Shown piece after piece: positions 1 to 13,440 of a stretch of DNA of 64,000 bases. How positions within the stretch are numbered: the first letter of the stretch is position 1; every line of letters starts with the position of its first letter. This DNA comes from Pachypanchax playfairii. Lineage: Eukaryota > Chordata > Actinopteri > Cyprinodontiformes > Aplocheilidae. The DNA is taken from NCBI GenBank assembly GCA_006937955.1, contig SSNP01000035.1, positions 3,648,463 through 3,712,462 on the forward strand. The letters run 5' to 3'. The notes under the pieces were generated by a model that saw only the letters and a program-made list of their open reading frames with translations, was not told where the DNA came from and did no database searches. Made by a program: the position numbers and the translations under genes.

Positions 1-3000
1 GATGGTTTCTTTTCTGTGCCTCCCCTCCTTCCTGCCCTGGTTTCACTGTGGCAGCAGTTTTCTTGTGGCCTGTAACATCTGCCTTGACATGCTTCGGGGG
101 ATTCTGTTTCTGGCTTTTGCCCATCTGCTACGGTTTGGAGCTCTCCCTGGGCTATATCTAATAAGGTAAACATTGAGGTAGGAAAGGGAGGCAATTGCCC
201 CTCTTTCTCTGGTGACTTCTTAAACTACCTCTATAACTAAATTTGTGTAATTTTAGTCCATTATCGAACACCAATAGTAATTCACGGCTTCTTTTTCAGA
301 ATTATCTGTCATAATGATCTTTTATCTTCTGTTGTGCAGCCATGTACACATCAGCAAAGGTCTCTCTTTTTATGATCTTCCAAATTGTCACCATTCTAAA
401 TGTCAAGCATCACATCTGTTCCTTCCTTAGAGCAACCATCTGTCAAAGTTGAACTTATTTAGCTTCATGGGCTTTCTCTACACATACAAAATCCATTTAT
501 GACCATTTATTGCATAGACTTATGATGTAGATGCAAGATATGAAAAGGGTCAGGAACCTTAATGTTCAAAATTCACAATCCAGACCAGATCAAAAAGTAG
601 CTTTTTAAATTTTATTGATTTGTTTGTTTTTGTAGAGCAGTAACCTATGGGTTTGGTTTGATCATATATGCACACAAAAGTGTTAAGCTCTCAGGGGAGG
701 TTAAAAGTGTAAAAAGTGTGAAACCTTTAAAAGGTACAGCTTCTCTGCTCTTGTGCAGTTATCCACAGGCTTCAATCACAGGTTTAATTGTATATGCAAG
801 GGTAAGTGCAGTCCATTACAGCTGTAGCCCAGGGAATTAGAGCAGATAAAGGCAGTTCAAAAATAAAATGTGAGAGACAAAATTATGGAAGCACTTTGGT
901 TTTATAGTGATTTTTAGTTTTGCAAATAAATGGTAGAGATTACCCATACTTTATTTATTTGTAATTACAGTAATATCATTGCTATCAAGCTTTTTGTGTG
1001 CCCCACTGGCATTTTAACTAATTTCCTTTTGGCAACAGTGTACCAGTTCCTAACCTCAAAATTCCTTGTCTTTTTATTGGTTGCTGAGTTTTACTTATCA
1101 CAATTTCTTAGAAAAAATCCTGCCAATTTATTTGCATTAAATATCCCAAATCTGCAGTTTTCTTAACTTGTTGCCACAGTGCTTTTCTTTGTCCTTGCCT
1201 TACCCCTGCGGAAAATGAGTGGCAGTGCAAATAAGCACTGTAGCATTAATCTGACATGGTGGGGTGTCATTGAGTCTCCATGATAGCGGGAGAGGAGTCA
1301 CTCATCGAAAACCACTGACATGCTTAGTTCTCACACAGCAACCTTGAGAACCCACTGTGCTTACATGTTCAAACACATTAATTCATGTGCTTGTTAGGAA
1401 AATGGGGTTTTGCTCAGCACTCTCCCTAGAATTTATTTACTGTGATTATAATGTTTAGCAGCATGTGAGAGCTGGAGACTCGCTCAGCTTGACAACCCAT
1501 TCACACACTGATATTGCATATTTAGGTCATTGACTGCCATAGTTAGGATAATAATAATTCTGCTTTTTTCTGGACAAACAACTATGGCAAACCAATGAAC
1601 TCCAAGTATAAATCTTCTCTGATAGTGTAGACCAAAGACATGCATCCAAAAGTCTACCCAACTTGTTGAAAATATTTTGCTGCTTTATTTAAACAGTTAG
1701 CACTAGATGATTACCTCGCTACACTCTACAACACCCTACACAACCTATCACTAGCTGGATTGTGGCTAATTTAAAAAAATCTTCTATAGTGTGAAGGCAA
1801 TTATGTCACTGCTACCTTCTTAATACTTGCCAAATAAGATTTGTCTTGCTATTTTCAGTGTCCTTGAGATTCTACCCTGCACCCACATTCCTTACATCTG
1901 CAGCATGTTTCTTACCATGTATGCCTCTTGTCGCTCTATGCTCCAATCCTCACACTGTCATGTGTATTTTGAACCATGTCAGAATGCAACTTCACACTGG
2001 AAGGTCATACCATACTAGCATGATGCTGATGATGTGATAAGGATGTAGCCTAGACATGATGCCAGTGTGGCTAGTCCTACTTTATATTCTCAACCATCAA
2101 GGCACTCCGGTGTGCCTTATGTCATGGATATGCCCACTGCTGCCACCATGCCCCCCAATTCCACACCCAGGACCCCAAATATGCTGCTACCACAACAGTA
2201 ATTCATCTACAACTGCCATCATCCAGTGTGACTGGGGGACTAAGTCTGAAGTTACTAAAATAAATCTCAGGTAGATAAAATGTGTAGCCTGTTTGAGGAA
2301 TGATTTTACCACAGTCATAATCAGTACCCTAGTCCAGGGTCATAACATGGGCATAGTGTATACTGTCTTGCTTGAAATGATCAATGACCAAGCCATGCTG
2401 GTGCATCTAAGGCTGACTTAACAAATTCCTTGCCACAGCTACCACCATGCATCACTCAGCCCTCCATGCTTTTCTACCTTCATAGTAAACCACCACAATG
2501 GTTGCTATGGACGTTTTGTATATGGTCAAAACCATTACTGGCCTGTCACATAAAATGTGGACTCTACTGAATTCATAAGACATGCATGAAGACTTCAGCA
2601 AGGTATTCATCGTGTGTGATGGAGTCCCCACAGACAACTTTGGCTCATGCAAATGGTAAATAAATACATTTATTCAAATGATAATGATATACGCTTTCAG
2701 CCCATGTAAGGGATGTTTTGTAAAAAGTTAAAACTGCTTATGACAATGTTTGTGAAATTTTTTAAATCAGTCCCGAAAATATCAAGCATTCATGCTGAGT
2801 TTTTAATTTCAGAAAAAAGATATGTGGCACTAGTGATTGATAGTGAGAAAAGTTCCGTATTGGTTTTTGTAATTTATAATCTTGCATTTTAAAAAAGTGA
2901 AAGTTTGTCTATTGCAAGGATTTTAGCAAAAATCATTCATTCTGTCTTTATGTTATGCTGTAGAGTGACATACCTTCAAATATTTTTAAAGTTAAAGTGT

Positions 3001-4372
3001 AACTGTATTTTTAATGTCCTCCTTTTACCATTGCTTTCCAGAACACTGCTTTTGTTAAATTGTTTCATCTACTTCCATTAACAACATGAAGGCTATTTGG
3101 AGAGATAAACCTTTTCTTGGTATTCATTAAAATGATTAAAGCTTCATGCATTCATTTATGAATGCACTTAAACCAAACAGACCCATTTCCTATGAACAAA
3201 AATTGAAACAACTGACATATCAAATCAGTCAGCTCTTGATTTAGATGACTTATTTTCTTTTCTTTGACTTTAATGGCACAGAAAATGTATGTTTCATCTG
3301 AAAATTGCATTTTGATGTTATGGCACAACCACACACTTTAAACAACTTTCTAAAACTGTTTAAATTGTATATATATTTATGTAGAATGTCTTAATTAGAA
3401 TTAAAATAGAGTTAGAGGCAAAAGTTTCACAAATTGTATTGCTGAGTGAAGATTTTGGAGGAACAAAACTCATAAAAACACTAGCATTTAGCATGTCTTA
3501 GGGTTTATGCAACCTCTTTAAACACTCATTACACCTCTTGTTCATGTCCATCGCTTATGCCCCCTTAAGTTGAAAATAGGGGTCAAGGGCTATTGACAGC
3601 AGATGAAAGTCCTCCAAATGGGTGTTTAGACGACTTTTGAAACAATGCAAACTTGATTTCTGCAAGTTAAAAGCAGAGCTCTTGTACTGATTATTATGGT
3701 TACGAATGTCAGTGAGACAATGAGTCAATCTGCAACTGACTGAGTATTATCCTTTACTGTGTCTGTGCATGTGTAAGAGAGGGAGATTTACTGGAGTGTG
3801 GAAAATCTTTTCAGTCATTTCATGTGACTCAGCCCTCTCTCCCTTCTGACAGCTTAATATTAAAAAGCATTCATCTTGCAGCAAATGCAGCTCTGAGTTA
3901 TGGCCCCTGGTTCGGTTTAATTGTGTGTGTTTAAACCTGCTTCGTCATGATGTTTGGGGCTTAGTGCGAATCACAATGAAGAACACATTTGAATAGCTGT
4001 CTTTTTCCTGCATGGCACGCTGGTGGGTATGAATATGACTCTTATACACTTGAGTTTGGTATTATTGGCCATGCACGTGAACGCGTCCATACTTCATTGT
4101 TTGTGTTTCACAACATGTTAGCTCCTTTTTACATGAGCATATAGATATATAGCTACTTTATGGTGCATGTACAAAAATCCATTTACAGCTTGATATTATA
4201 TATTTTATATCTCAGTGAGAGAAGCACCTTTTAAAAGCCAGTAAACCTTTAAAAAATGCTTATTAATTTTATTGCCAGCAGAAAGGGAAAATTTGAAGGT
4301 GGGTGACTCGCACTTGCGTGTGTGTGTTCATTTCTCGTGCTGGCAAAAAATCTGCTAAACCAATGATAGATC
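1..4372. other. Gene-free AT-rich stretch
   Basis: No coding exon is supported here. The first 165 bases are richer in G+C and end in a donor-like AAG|GTAAAC, but no frame makes a convincing exon. About 3700-4080 is non-repetitive and could be conserved noncoding sequence; I cannot test that. The rest shows only simple AT-rich runs. Confidence 0.4.
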
Positions 4373-4942
4373 TTAAAGAGGCCTTCGATTAAAAACAGTT
4401 TTTCTGAGGTTTCTGTTGAATATTTTAGCTCCACATGTGTTCTTACCTTCATAGTGGATGTGAATACAGAAACTCTTTCAGTTTTTATCTCTCAAACTAC
4501 GCAGGTGGTGATAAAACCCGAGTTCTCCCGAGTCCGAACGGCCTGTATCTGTTTCGTCACAACTCCTTTGTTCGTTAGTATCCCGCAGTTGAAACCATGC
4601 CTAGCATGCTGCTGGATAAAAGCTGTTAGCATAAGACATAGCAAACAGGAAGAGAGAACGTCTGCTGTTACCATGCGCAGCGGGGTAAGAAACAGTGAGC
4701 TCATAGGCTAGTTTGTTAGCCAATCTGAGTCCAGCAATTTCGAATAATGAATATGAACAAGCTGCTGACGAAGCAGCCTGACGGAAGGAGCCAAACCACC
4801 CGAATTTTAACGCAGACAGATTGAAAGGTCTGTTAATAAGTGTTTCCTGACGTTTTTTTAGATATAAAATCGTTCATATTACTGGTTAATACTTAAGAAA
4901 TAACCACAAAGTTCTGAAATGTGTATGAAATGGCCTCTTTAA
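4373..4942 (+). mobile_element. TTAA-flanked MITE, family B, copy 1
   Basis: About 570 bp bounded by TTAA-AGAGGCC and GGCCTCTTTAA, so both a short terminal inverted repeat and a TTAA target site are visible. The inside matches 23005-23579 and, reversed, 37093-38332 closely (shared blocks such as GAGGTTTCTGTTGAATATTT). No transposase is encoded. TTAA targets are typical of piggyBac and Kolobok elements. Confidence 0.85.
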
Positions 4943-6417
4943 TGAACCTGTCAGAAAGTCTTAAATGGATGTACATGGACAACTAATTAACTTTGAGTCA
5001 ACAGGATTCAAGATGTCTGCCAGAGTCACCCTCCGTTAGCAAACACAAAAATGATACTGAGATAAATCAAATCTTGTAGTAGCAGATTTCTAACATCTGA
5101 TCTACCTTACACAAGCTCTTTGAGTCGACCTTGTTGATCTGTTAGAAAAATAAATGCATAACCACTGGATGGATTTTAAATAAACTCTCAGAAAATTAGG
5201 GTTAGTAGGCCACCGCAACTTACTTAAGCAAATTTTAGATGAAAAAACAAACAAACCAAAAAAGCTCAATCAGTTTTAAAAGTCACCTGGGTGAGAATGA
5301 AGAGAATCAACCAACAATAGCCACGACCAGATATCACACAATTCAACTCATAAAGCAATGACACATAGGAGGCCCAAATTCAACATGGACAGGTGCTGAA
5401 TTTGATAAATAAATACATAAACACATGACACAGATGGATTTTAGGAGTAAAGTCTCTCAGAAAGCCAAAAGCAATTGAACAAAATCAAAATTAAAAGTAA
5501 ACTTAGGATGAGATTAGAACACTCATCCTCACTGCTAATGTGAGCGTGCTGTTTGTGAAATGTACGCCTTCAAAAACACATTAGAATGCAAATGAGACAG
5601 CGTGTTGATAAGGACTTTATTACATGTTCCATTTTTTTTTTTTATATTTTTTTAATCACTTTACACATGAAGACTTGGTTCCATGTTGCCTAATTAGTCT
5701 AGTTAATAGTCACAGGAAAGGAGAAGGTTACATTTGCTGTTTCTAGAATTGGTAGTATCTTCGCACCTCAAAGGCACTGCTGTCATACGTGTGTCCAAAA
5801 AGTTGTGCAATTTCATCAAAAACACTCAACATTTTATTAGAAAAACACACCAGGTGTCTGAATTCCACGTAAAATATGTGAAATAACAGACAGGAAAACA
5901 TTTCTGTGTCACTTCAGACACTATAAATCTAAGAACAAGGCAGCTGCTTTCGGTTATGGAGATCAGGTCTGAAGCATTGTGTTGCTGCGTGATAGTTCAG
6001 TATTCAGGAAGCATTTTAAACACTGAAAAAGACTGTTTTTTAAACGAGGGCAAAAGCAGTGTACTTTATCTTGTACTCGAACGCATAGATCTGTCTGACA
6101 AAGTTGGTTCAGTCAGTGTGGTCTCACCCAGTGTCCCTGCCAGAGGCAGACATCTCTGCTGCAGCATCTCTCTTATTGTGTTTCTCAAGATGCAAACATG
6201 CACTCTGACCTTCTCTCTTTCTTTTCATATCTTCCTTTTTCTGCCCATGTTTTTCTACATCTGCACATGGTGGTTTGTCTCCTTTTCTTTGTATTTTTCA
6301 GTGATTCAGTCTCAAGGTGTTTGTCTAGTCTGCCTTTCTTTCACCGATTCCACACGAAAGTTCCTCTACAAATTTCTTCATAATATCAGATTAAAATGTG
6401 GTTTCTCTGCTTCATAG
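4943..6417. other. No gene seen
   Basis: AT-rich noncoding sequence with a short poly-T/A tract near 5632-5653. An open frame at 5956-6417 reads through T-rich sequence with no recognisable domain and abuts the possible exon at 6418; I do not call it coding. Confidence 0.4.
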
Positions 6418-6466
6418 TACTTGGTGATATGGAGCGTCTTCGCCTGGCCCTTCGTGGACCGGGCAG
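6418..6466 (+). CDS. Possible 49-bp internal exon, membrane-like
   Basis: A GC-rich 49-base island sits between an acceptor-like TTCTCTGCTTCATAG and a donor CAG|GTAATT in AT-rich sequence. In phase 0 it reads YLVIWSVFAWPFVDRA and leaves one base over, which matches the incoming phase of the terminal exon at 16188 (the joined codon would be GAT). The frame is hydrophobic and could be a membrane segment. A second frame, starting MERLRLALRG, is also open but would give a stop at that junction. The link between the two exons is inference only. Confidence 0.3.
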
Positions 6467-8009
6467 GTAATTGTTTTAGCATGTTTTCTCTGTCGAGTTG
6501 CTGATATTGCAGGATCTTTTACCACAATGTTAGAGAGCTGCAGGATAGGTAGAAGGAAGAGGAAGTTTTTTTTCTATTCCTGTGGCAGCAGAGAGGAGAT
6601 ATACATAATTAGCTTGGTAAAAATGAGGATCTTTATCAAGCTAGTCTGATTAAAATGTTTTTAATCACTATAGCGTTATATAAAAACTAAGATAAAAGAA
6701 AAAAGACTATGTAAAATCATTATTTTTTATGTTTCTTTCCATTGAGCGTGACTTTATTGTCATTTTTTAACCCTTTTAAGTTCTGGTCAACATATTGGTG
6801 GAGATGATTGAGTCCAAGCATCTTTTGAAACATGCTCTGAATTAAAATGAGAAAAAGATTGTTTGTATAAAAAGTTAGGCATGATTATGCTGTGGGTGTG
6901 TCTCAATAGAATGAAAATGCTTTTATTTTTAGTTTATGTTGGATAAAAAACAGCGTGTCTTTCTAAATTCCTTTTCAAAGTGCTTGAAAAAAACCTTTGA
7001 AGTGGAACTGCCATGTGAAAATTCCAAATTTTCTGGGTTTGGGCTAAGCCCCCGATGTTTACACATCCTAATCACGCCTCTGCTCACCGCTCACCAAGGT
7101 CCTAGAAAAAGGAAATGAAAAGTGTCTGTATTCTGTAGCAGCAGCAGGGGGGAAAACTGCTGTTTTGTGGTTTTATTTATGGATCTGTAGATTTCTGACA
7201 TCGTGCATTGCACACACAGGGGCAGCGAGGGGGAAATGAAGAGCACCCTGGTGTGAACTGCTGCTCGTACCCCGAAAAAAGGCTGCAGACTAGCAACAAG
7301 GCAGATAAGTCCGACTATACTAGAATCTTGGAGCAAAGACGCTTTCCAACTTTGTAGACAGACATTATCAGACAGGGTTGAAACACCAATCTAAAATTTT
7401 TGGCCATTCAATCTGCCAAATCACTTGATCAATGACATATCCATCATAATCACATGATATATATGTGCATATCAAATTTCCTCTCTTTTCAATCTGCAAG
7501 CTCGTCTTCCTGTTGCAAGTGATTGTCACCTCAGTTCCCGCAGAGATGAGTTTTCTTATCCAAAGGTCGACTTAAGCCAGAACAAGGTTTGTCACCTCAG
7601 CCTTTTTTTAAACCCGGTGACATTTAATGGAAGCAGCTATCGCCCCACAGCAGATGGTGCTAAAACCGCCGCTGCTCATCTCAGACACTCGTGTCTGAAC
7701 CAGTAAATAGCTTTAAAAATAAGAAGAATGTCTGGTGGATAGCACCAAAAAAGGCTTTGAAATTTCAAGCTGATGTACCTTAAAGTGATAAACATATATG
7801 TTTTTTTTTTTATTTTCTGTGTTTAAAGTTTGTGTTTATTAATGATGTGCAGAATTTCATCTTTTCATGCTGCTCATAAAGTAAAATGGTCAAAACTAAA
7901 GTGCAAGTAACATCTATAGTGACAAAACTTCTACTTATAATCCATTTAAACAAAATCAATCTTCCAATATTATCGCAATTAAAACTGTTTATTATATAAA
8001 TTAGTAAAT
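6467..8009. other. No gene seen
   Basis: Noncoding AT-rich sequence without recognisable repeats apart from short homopolymers. No exon-like island was found on either strand. Confidence 0.4.
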
Positions 8010-9270
8010 GTAGTGGGGATGTGAACATTAATCGATCCGTACTGACTCAAGGACAATGCGATCGGTAGATGCATCAATGTTTAACATATTTGTATCAATA
8101 AAATGATCCATTTACCTGTTTGCAAGCAGTTTTGTTTTGAAAACCACTTTAAAACATTGCAAAAAAAATGTTTTTAAAAATGTGGTTAATTTTGTGGATG
8201 AAGAGTGCATCTTTTGTTTAAGCAGGATTATTTTCTCATTAGCAACACCTGCTAATTAAGAGGAGAAATACGGAACACTGAAGTGTTCAAAATTAAATAA
8301 ATAATAAAACATTAACATTGCTGATGAACTCTATAAATGAGTGTCTAATAGTCCTGTCTATATTTCTGGGTCTGTTTTTTGGTATTTTAGCACATTTTTA
8401 TGCAACTATTCATTTTATACCAAAAACCGTGAGTGGAGCGCCCTCTGCAGGTTAAAACATGACACTGCACTTGAATTTGAATCAGGCATTGCTATTGGCT
8501 GAAACCTTATTTTCTCTATATAAAAGATATAAAAGAGCTCGGTCTCGGCCACACCTCTGCTCAGTAGTGAGTTTGAACAGGAAGTGACCTTTATCAGAGT
8601 TCATTTTAGTTTGTGACTGTGTGAAAACATGTTTTTAGCACATTACTGAAGGGTTTTCTCTTCATGCTGAGATACTTTGATTTATACCTTGGACACCTCT
8701 CTGAAACTTGCTTTTGTTGTAGACAATAATGTGCAGCGGTGGAGCGTGCACGCAGCTGCCCCTGATGAGGCGGAGTCACAGATATTACGCGAGCTAATCC
8801 AAATTTAGCTTTTGCTTTTGATCATCAACAACAGACGGGCCTCATTCTATGCTGCTTAAGCCGCTGCAGTACGAACCATCGACTTGAAACGGTCGCACGC
8901 AGCTGCACCTGTTTGCAGAGTCATACGATATTACTGGAGCTAATAGCGTAGCTAACAACAATGTACCAGTAGAGAAGAGCACCATTCTATGCCACCAAGC
9001 CGCTGCGGGGCAAACTATTGGCTCGAAATGATACAGATCAGAGAATATTAAATATATATATAATGTGACAATGAAATAGTGAAAATTTTAATTCAAAAAT
9101 TAGTCCAAGTTAGTGACATTGAATAATTTCTTTGTTCTTGTCATATTGTTTTGCAGCATGTTTAAACGATCTCATGTTAAATCTCACTGTATGGCAGTTA
9201 TAAACTGAACTCTTGAATCGTATCATTGATAGTTTGTCAACATACGTATCATATCAGCCCCTGACAAAAA
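8010..9270. mobile_element. Probable degenerate DNA transposon with tandem inner unit
   Basis: The region starts with GATGTGAACATTAATCGATC and ends with ATACGTATCATATCAGCCCC; both ends have the alternating pyrimidine-purine look common at fish hAT-like termini, but they are too diverged to pair cleanly. Inside, two tandem diverged copies of an approximately 140-bp unit lie at about 8743-8885 and 8890-9030 (shared CACGCAGCTGC, CATTCTATGC and AAGCCGCTGC). One related copy occurs at 51597-51745. No transposase frame survives. Confidence 0.45.
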
Positions 9271-9598
9271 AATGCAAAACCCTAATATGTTGTCATTTCT
9301 GGTTTGCAGTTCAGTGAAACACAATCACACATTTGCTTGTTGTTTTTTTATTTTGACACCTTAATATAGAAGAAACATGATTTATAGAAAATGATTTTCT
9401 CGTTTCCACTGTGGAACATAATAAATGTTGATAGCACTGTTCAGAAGGCCAGCAGGGATCCACCACCAGACCAAATGAGTTTTGTCTCTACATGACAAGT
9501 TATATAATACAGACATGTTCAGATGGAATAGAGAAGAAAAAGATTTGTTTCCATTTGTGCTTAAATTAGAATTTTTGTGTTGTTTAAAGCTCTTTTTA

Positions 9599-9692
9599 CT
9601 TCTATATTTAAAGTTATATATTCTATATTTAAATTTACTTCTATATTTAAAGTTATATATTCTATATTTAAATTTACTTCTATATTTAAAGT
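9599..9692 (+). repeat. Tandem repeat, about 44-bp unit
   Basis: A little over two copies of an AT-rich unit containing CTTCTATATTTAAAG and TTATATATTCTATATTTAAA follow each other almost perfectly. The open frames across it, on both strands, are products of the repeat. Confidence 0.85.
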
Positions 9693-9699
9693 GATATAG

Positions 9700-11339
9700 T
9701 AGAAATATATCAGATTGGGAATTATATACATTTTAATCTGCCCTAGAGAACAAGAAGGACTCGGGTTCCCGATCTGTGTGGTTGGATTTTTTAATACCCT
9801 GCAGAGTCCAAAATAAATAAGCTGTCTCAAATTTTTAATAAGTTAATCTTACTGGCTTCCAGTGGATTTTTTTTTCTCAGTTCAGACTGTGTCAAGGTTC
9901 AGTTTCCCAAATTTAATGACGTGATGCGAACAGAGGTCTGAAGAGCTTGTTAGGTGTTAGGTCCTAACATCTGGCAGGCATCTGTATTCTAACCCACTCA
10001 TACACACCCAAATGTAATTTATTTGTTATTATATGTCCATTTAGCTAATGTCACTGCTGTCAAGTCCTGTAAATCATCTCAAATAAAAGCTCTGAAATCA
10101 GTTAATGTTACTTTACTTTTAGATTTTTTTACAGCCAGGAGCCCTTCAGGCAAATTCAGGACTAATTTCCAACAGTTCTGATATTATATCATAATACCTC
10201 CAATGCATGTAATAGATTTAATACTTTGACAGAATATCACCCATTACCAGAGCTGTGGTGGCAGCTGCCAATATTAAAGCAGTATTCTTAGTAACACTGT
10301 TTTTGAAACTAAATAACACTCACTGGAATAATTACTAGCATAAATGGCTGCCAAATGGCTCTCAGGAGCTATTTTTTCATCTTAGATGCAATGGTTTATG
10401 GGAGTTTTAAACTGCTACCTTGCTAATACTGTTTTCCATTTTCCACAGAAGCTGGAAATCAACTTAACTGTGCATCAGTTGCAAGACAAAAGGCTAATCA
10501 CTGTTAGCTGTACAAAAATTTTGGAGTTGATTTTTACAATTTGGAACTCAGACATCACGAGTCCAACCAGAACGCGCCTTATTTTCCTACAGCAGTTAGC
10601 TGTGCAGCAATGCTAACACTAGATAACGAGTGATAGGAGATTAGGTTTCTGCTGTTGACTGTTGTTCTCTATAACACTTTCACAGCTAACAATGTTTTTT
10701 TTTCAGCTTCTCCTCTGATGAAAAAAATATGATGTTCTTGTTTGTCATTTGTGTGGCGTTACTGTTGAGTTAAGCTACAAATGTCCTTCAGCCTCCCCCA
10801 CTTCCAGTGCTAATGCCTGCAGCAGCAGATATTCCTTTTAAACCAACAATGTTTACAACGTTAAAAAAAAAAGAAAAGAAAAGGACGGGCAGCTTTTAAT
10901 GGTTCAAGGTAACAACAGCTCTTTCTTTGCATTCTTAGTGCTTCAAAATCACAGCGAATATGTAACAATTCACATGACGTGGTACAGTGAAAGTAGCAAA
11001 AACTATCTGTTTGTTTTTTACTTTAACATTAATGGCATCTTTGAATAGAAACCAGTTCACTAGACTTGCTCTGTTGGTCTTTCAGTTTGTGTGTAAGTGT
11101 CTCAGATGTGCATTTGCAGGCACCTTTAACGCGTCATCCACGAGCCTCTTTACAGAACAGTGTGAAAAAGTTAAAAAATAGAGCCACAGGCGCAGCAGTC
11201 CCTGCTATCTCTAAGAAAGGGCCATAACCGAGGCATAATTCCCCTCTCTACCTGGCCACTGCAGCGTGAGTGTGTCTGTAAGTCTCTCCTCTCCACACAC
11301 ACACACCCCCTCCTCCTCCCCCATCCTCCAACCTGCTTC
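9700..11339. other. No gene seen
   Basis: AT-rich noncoding sequence. A CA-rich stretch near 11294-11307 and poly-A at 10861-10881 are the only simple repeats. No exon was supported. Confidence 0.4.
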
Positions 11340-11600
11340 TCTCCTGGGTAATTTGTTGTGTAAATACGGTGCTACTTACAGCTGACGGGCCCTTTCGGCT
11401 GTGGAGCTGGAAATGCAATTAGGGGCAGCAAACATCTCCTTTGTTATCACTGGAGGGTGCGACGCTCATTGTGGTCCCCCTCTGCAGAGGGGTGGGGGGT
11501 GGGGGGGCCCCGTTATTGATCGCTATCAGCTTTGAGGAGGGGATTACTAATTAAGCTATCTGAAAGCCTTCTGTGATCTGTAACGTTAGCATGCACACAC
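11340..11600. promoter_or_regulatory. Possible conserved noncoding element
   Basis: A non-repetitive block of balanced base composition with homeodomain-like cores (GCAATTAGG near 11415, TTACTAATTAAGC near 11545) and many stops in all frames. This resembles developmental enhancers kept among fish. It also holds a poly-G tract at about 11489-11507. The call is visual and needs comparison with another fish genome. Confidence 0.25.
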
Positions 11601-12761
11601 GTGTGTGTAGATGGTGGTAAGTAGGTGTGGACACACACAACAGTTGTGTGTGATAATGTAGACAGCATCCTGTTGAAAACTGGCCCCTATTTTTGAAGCT
11701 TTTCTGCCTCTAGTGGCGGATCTGGTAATTACACATGTCATCACTATTTATCCCTGTAAAACATCCTGAGTTTGACACGTCGATTCTTCTCTGATTGTGA
11801 TATAATCACATTCTGTAGAGGGAAGCTCAGTCCAACAGCAAGACAACAGAATGTACAACCTTTTTCTTTAAGATCAATATGAAGCTATAACTGGAATTTT
11901 AAAAAAAGGTTTTTAATGTTGTTTTTTTTTTCATATTTGTATGAATTACACTCACCCTGTCCAGGATTTCGACCCTCCCAAAGAGAGAGTTGCAAAGTGC
12001 ACCTGCTCCCTGGCACATGACTCTATTTCTCCAGCTCCAGAACCTCATGCTGGTTAAAAACATGGTGGAGACCCATTATCCTGCCAAGAGCAGAACTTTA
12101 GGCAGCACTCCAGCACAGTCTGACGTTATTTTCATACAGCCGTGCCACAGTGATTGTGGCTCCGCGCTCACACAATTATTAAGTAACCAAACTTCACAAA
12201 AGGATTATTATCCTGCCCATTCTGAGTCAAGCTGCTCTAATACCTTTTTCTTGTTTTGGAGTCTTTGAAGCAGAATGAGATTTTTTTTTTTTCGTCCCCG
12301 TTTGATGTGCTCGTAGGCGCCTGTGGACAAACGATTTGCTTTATTCTCCTTCATCTTTGTTCCTTTGTGTTTATTTTTCCGCCCCTTATGTCATTATTGT
12401 TTCAACTTCTGTTTTGCATGTTTACATAATTCTTATTTTCTCAAATTGTTTGTAAAACTGGGTCTTAAAAACAGAAGTGAAGGAATAACAGGTGTTGGGT
12501 TTGAGCTGTGTGGCTAATTAGGTTTTTTTTAGGGTTTTTATTTCTTTTGCAAGATTTTTTTTTTATATATATAAAAAATCTGTATTAAACATGTTTTAAT
12601 TGTGAATAATCAGACGTATAACGTGTTCCAATAACCATTTTACGAGGCAGGATCATAAAGTCCAACGGGACTGGACCAGCTTTGTCTGCTAGCCGGTTTA
12701 CTGTTCACCCCACATTGAGCCCAGGTGGAAGTGGCTTCCTGTTGCCTTTCTGGGCCCAACT
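11601..12761. other. No gene seen
   Basis: Noncoding. About 11985-12195 is another non-repetitive block of moderate GC. The remainder is AT-rich with several poly-T runs. Confidence 0.35.
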
Positions 12762-13384
12762 AATGCCGCTTTTCCACCGACAGAACACTGTGCGGCTTGG
12801 TTCACTTTAGCCCCCTGCGGACCCTTTTCCACCGCCTTTCTCGGGTCTAAACCGCGTCATTCCACGCCAACCCGGCCTCTTTTTTCAGACCACCTCCTCG
12901 GTGGTCCAAAACGGGCCCACACGCCCACCTGTCTACTGATTGGTCCAGTAAACTGCTACCAGTGACACGACTCCTGATTGGCCCGGCTGTGTGTGGTGTT
13001 CACGTGGTGTGATATAGAAGCGCTCCCGCAAAAGGCTTTAAAAAAAACTCCCAGCAACCATACAAATATTTTATTTTAAAATACAATTGACTTTGGACAA
13101 TGGCGACTTCCTCCACAAGAACCATTAATCAAACCAACCAAAATGAACCACAGACAGAGTGCAAAGTACAAAAACGCACGTATATCCGCCATTGTTGTTG
13201 TTTTTTCACAAGCTGTGACGTCGCGGACAAAAACTTTTGCGCGCCACTTTTCATAGCCAGATGGGCACGCCCATATCCCCACTTACGTCCGCTTTATGTT
13301 TCCACCGCCTCAAGCAAGTTGATCCGCGCTACACTGTACCGCTCTCAAGCGCGCCGTGCCGATTTGTCGGTGGAAAAGGGGCAT
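12762..13384. mobile_element. Non-autonomous DNA transposon (MITE)
   Basis: Inverted ends: TGCCGCTTTTCCACCGACA on the left and TGTCGGTGGAAAAGGGGCA on the right, an 18-19 bp terminal inverted repeat with one mismatch. The inner sequence repeats the TTTCCACCG motif. The ends have the style of fish hAT-type MITEs; no clear target duplication was seen and there is no transposase. Confidence 0.75.
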
Positions 13385-13440
13385 AAGTCCCAGAAGCCAA
13401 GCTCCCCTCCAAAGGCCTGGTTCCCTTTTCATCAAAAACT

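Noticed and set aside
1..165. GC-richer segment ending in a donor-like AAG|GTAAAC
   Set aside because: The open frames are hydrophobic but unlike each other, no good acceptor is visible inside the window, and no frame joins the 6418 segment without a stop.
5956..6417. 153-codon plus-strand frame
   Set aside because: T-rich noncoding composition, no domain, no splice or promoter context; only its right flank (6418-6466) looks exon-like, and in another setting.
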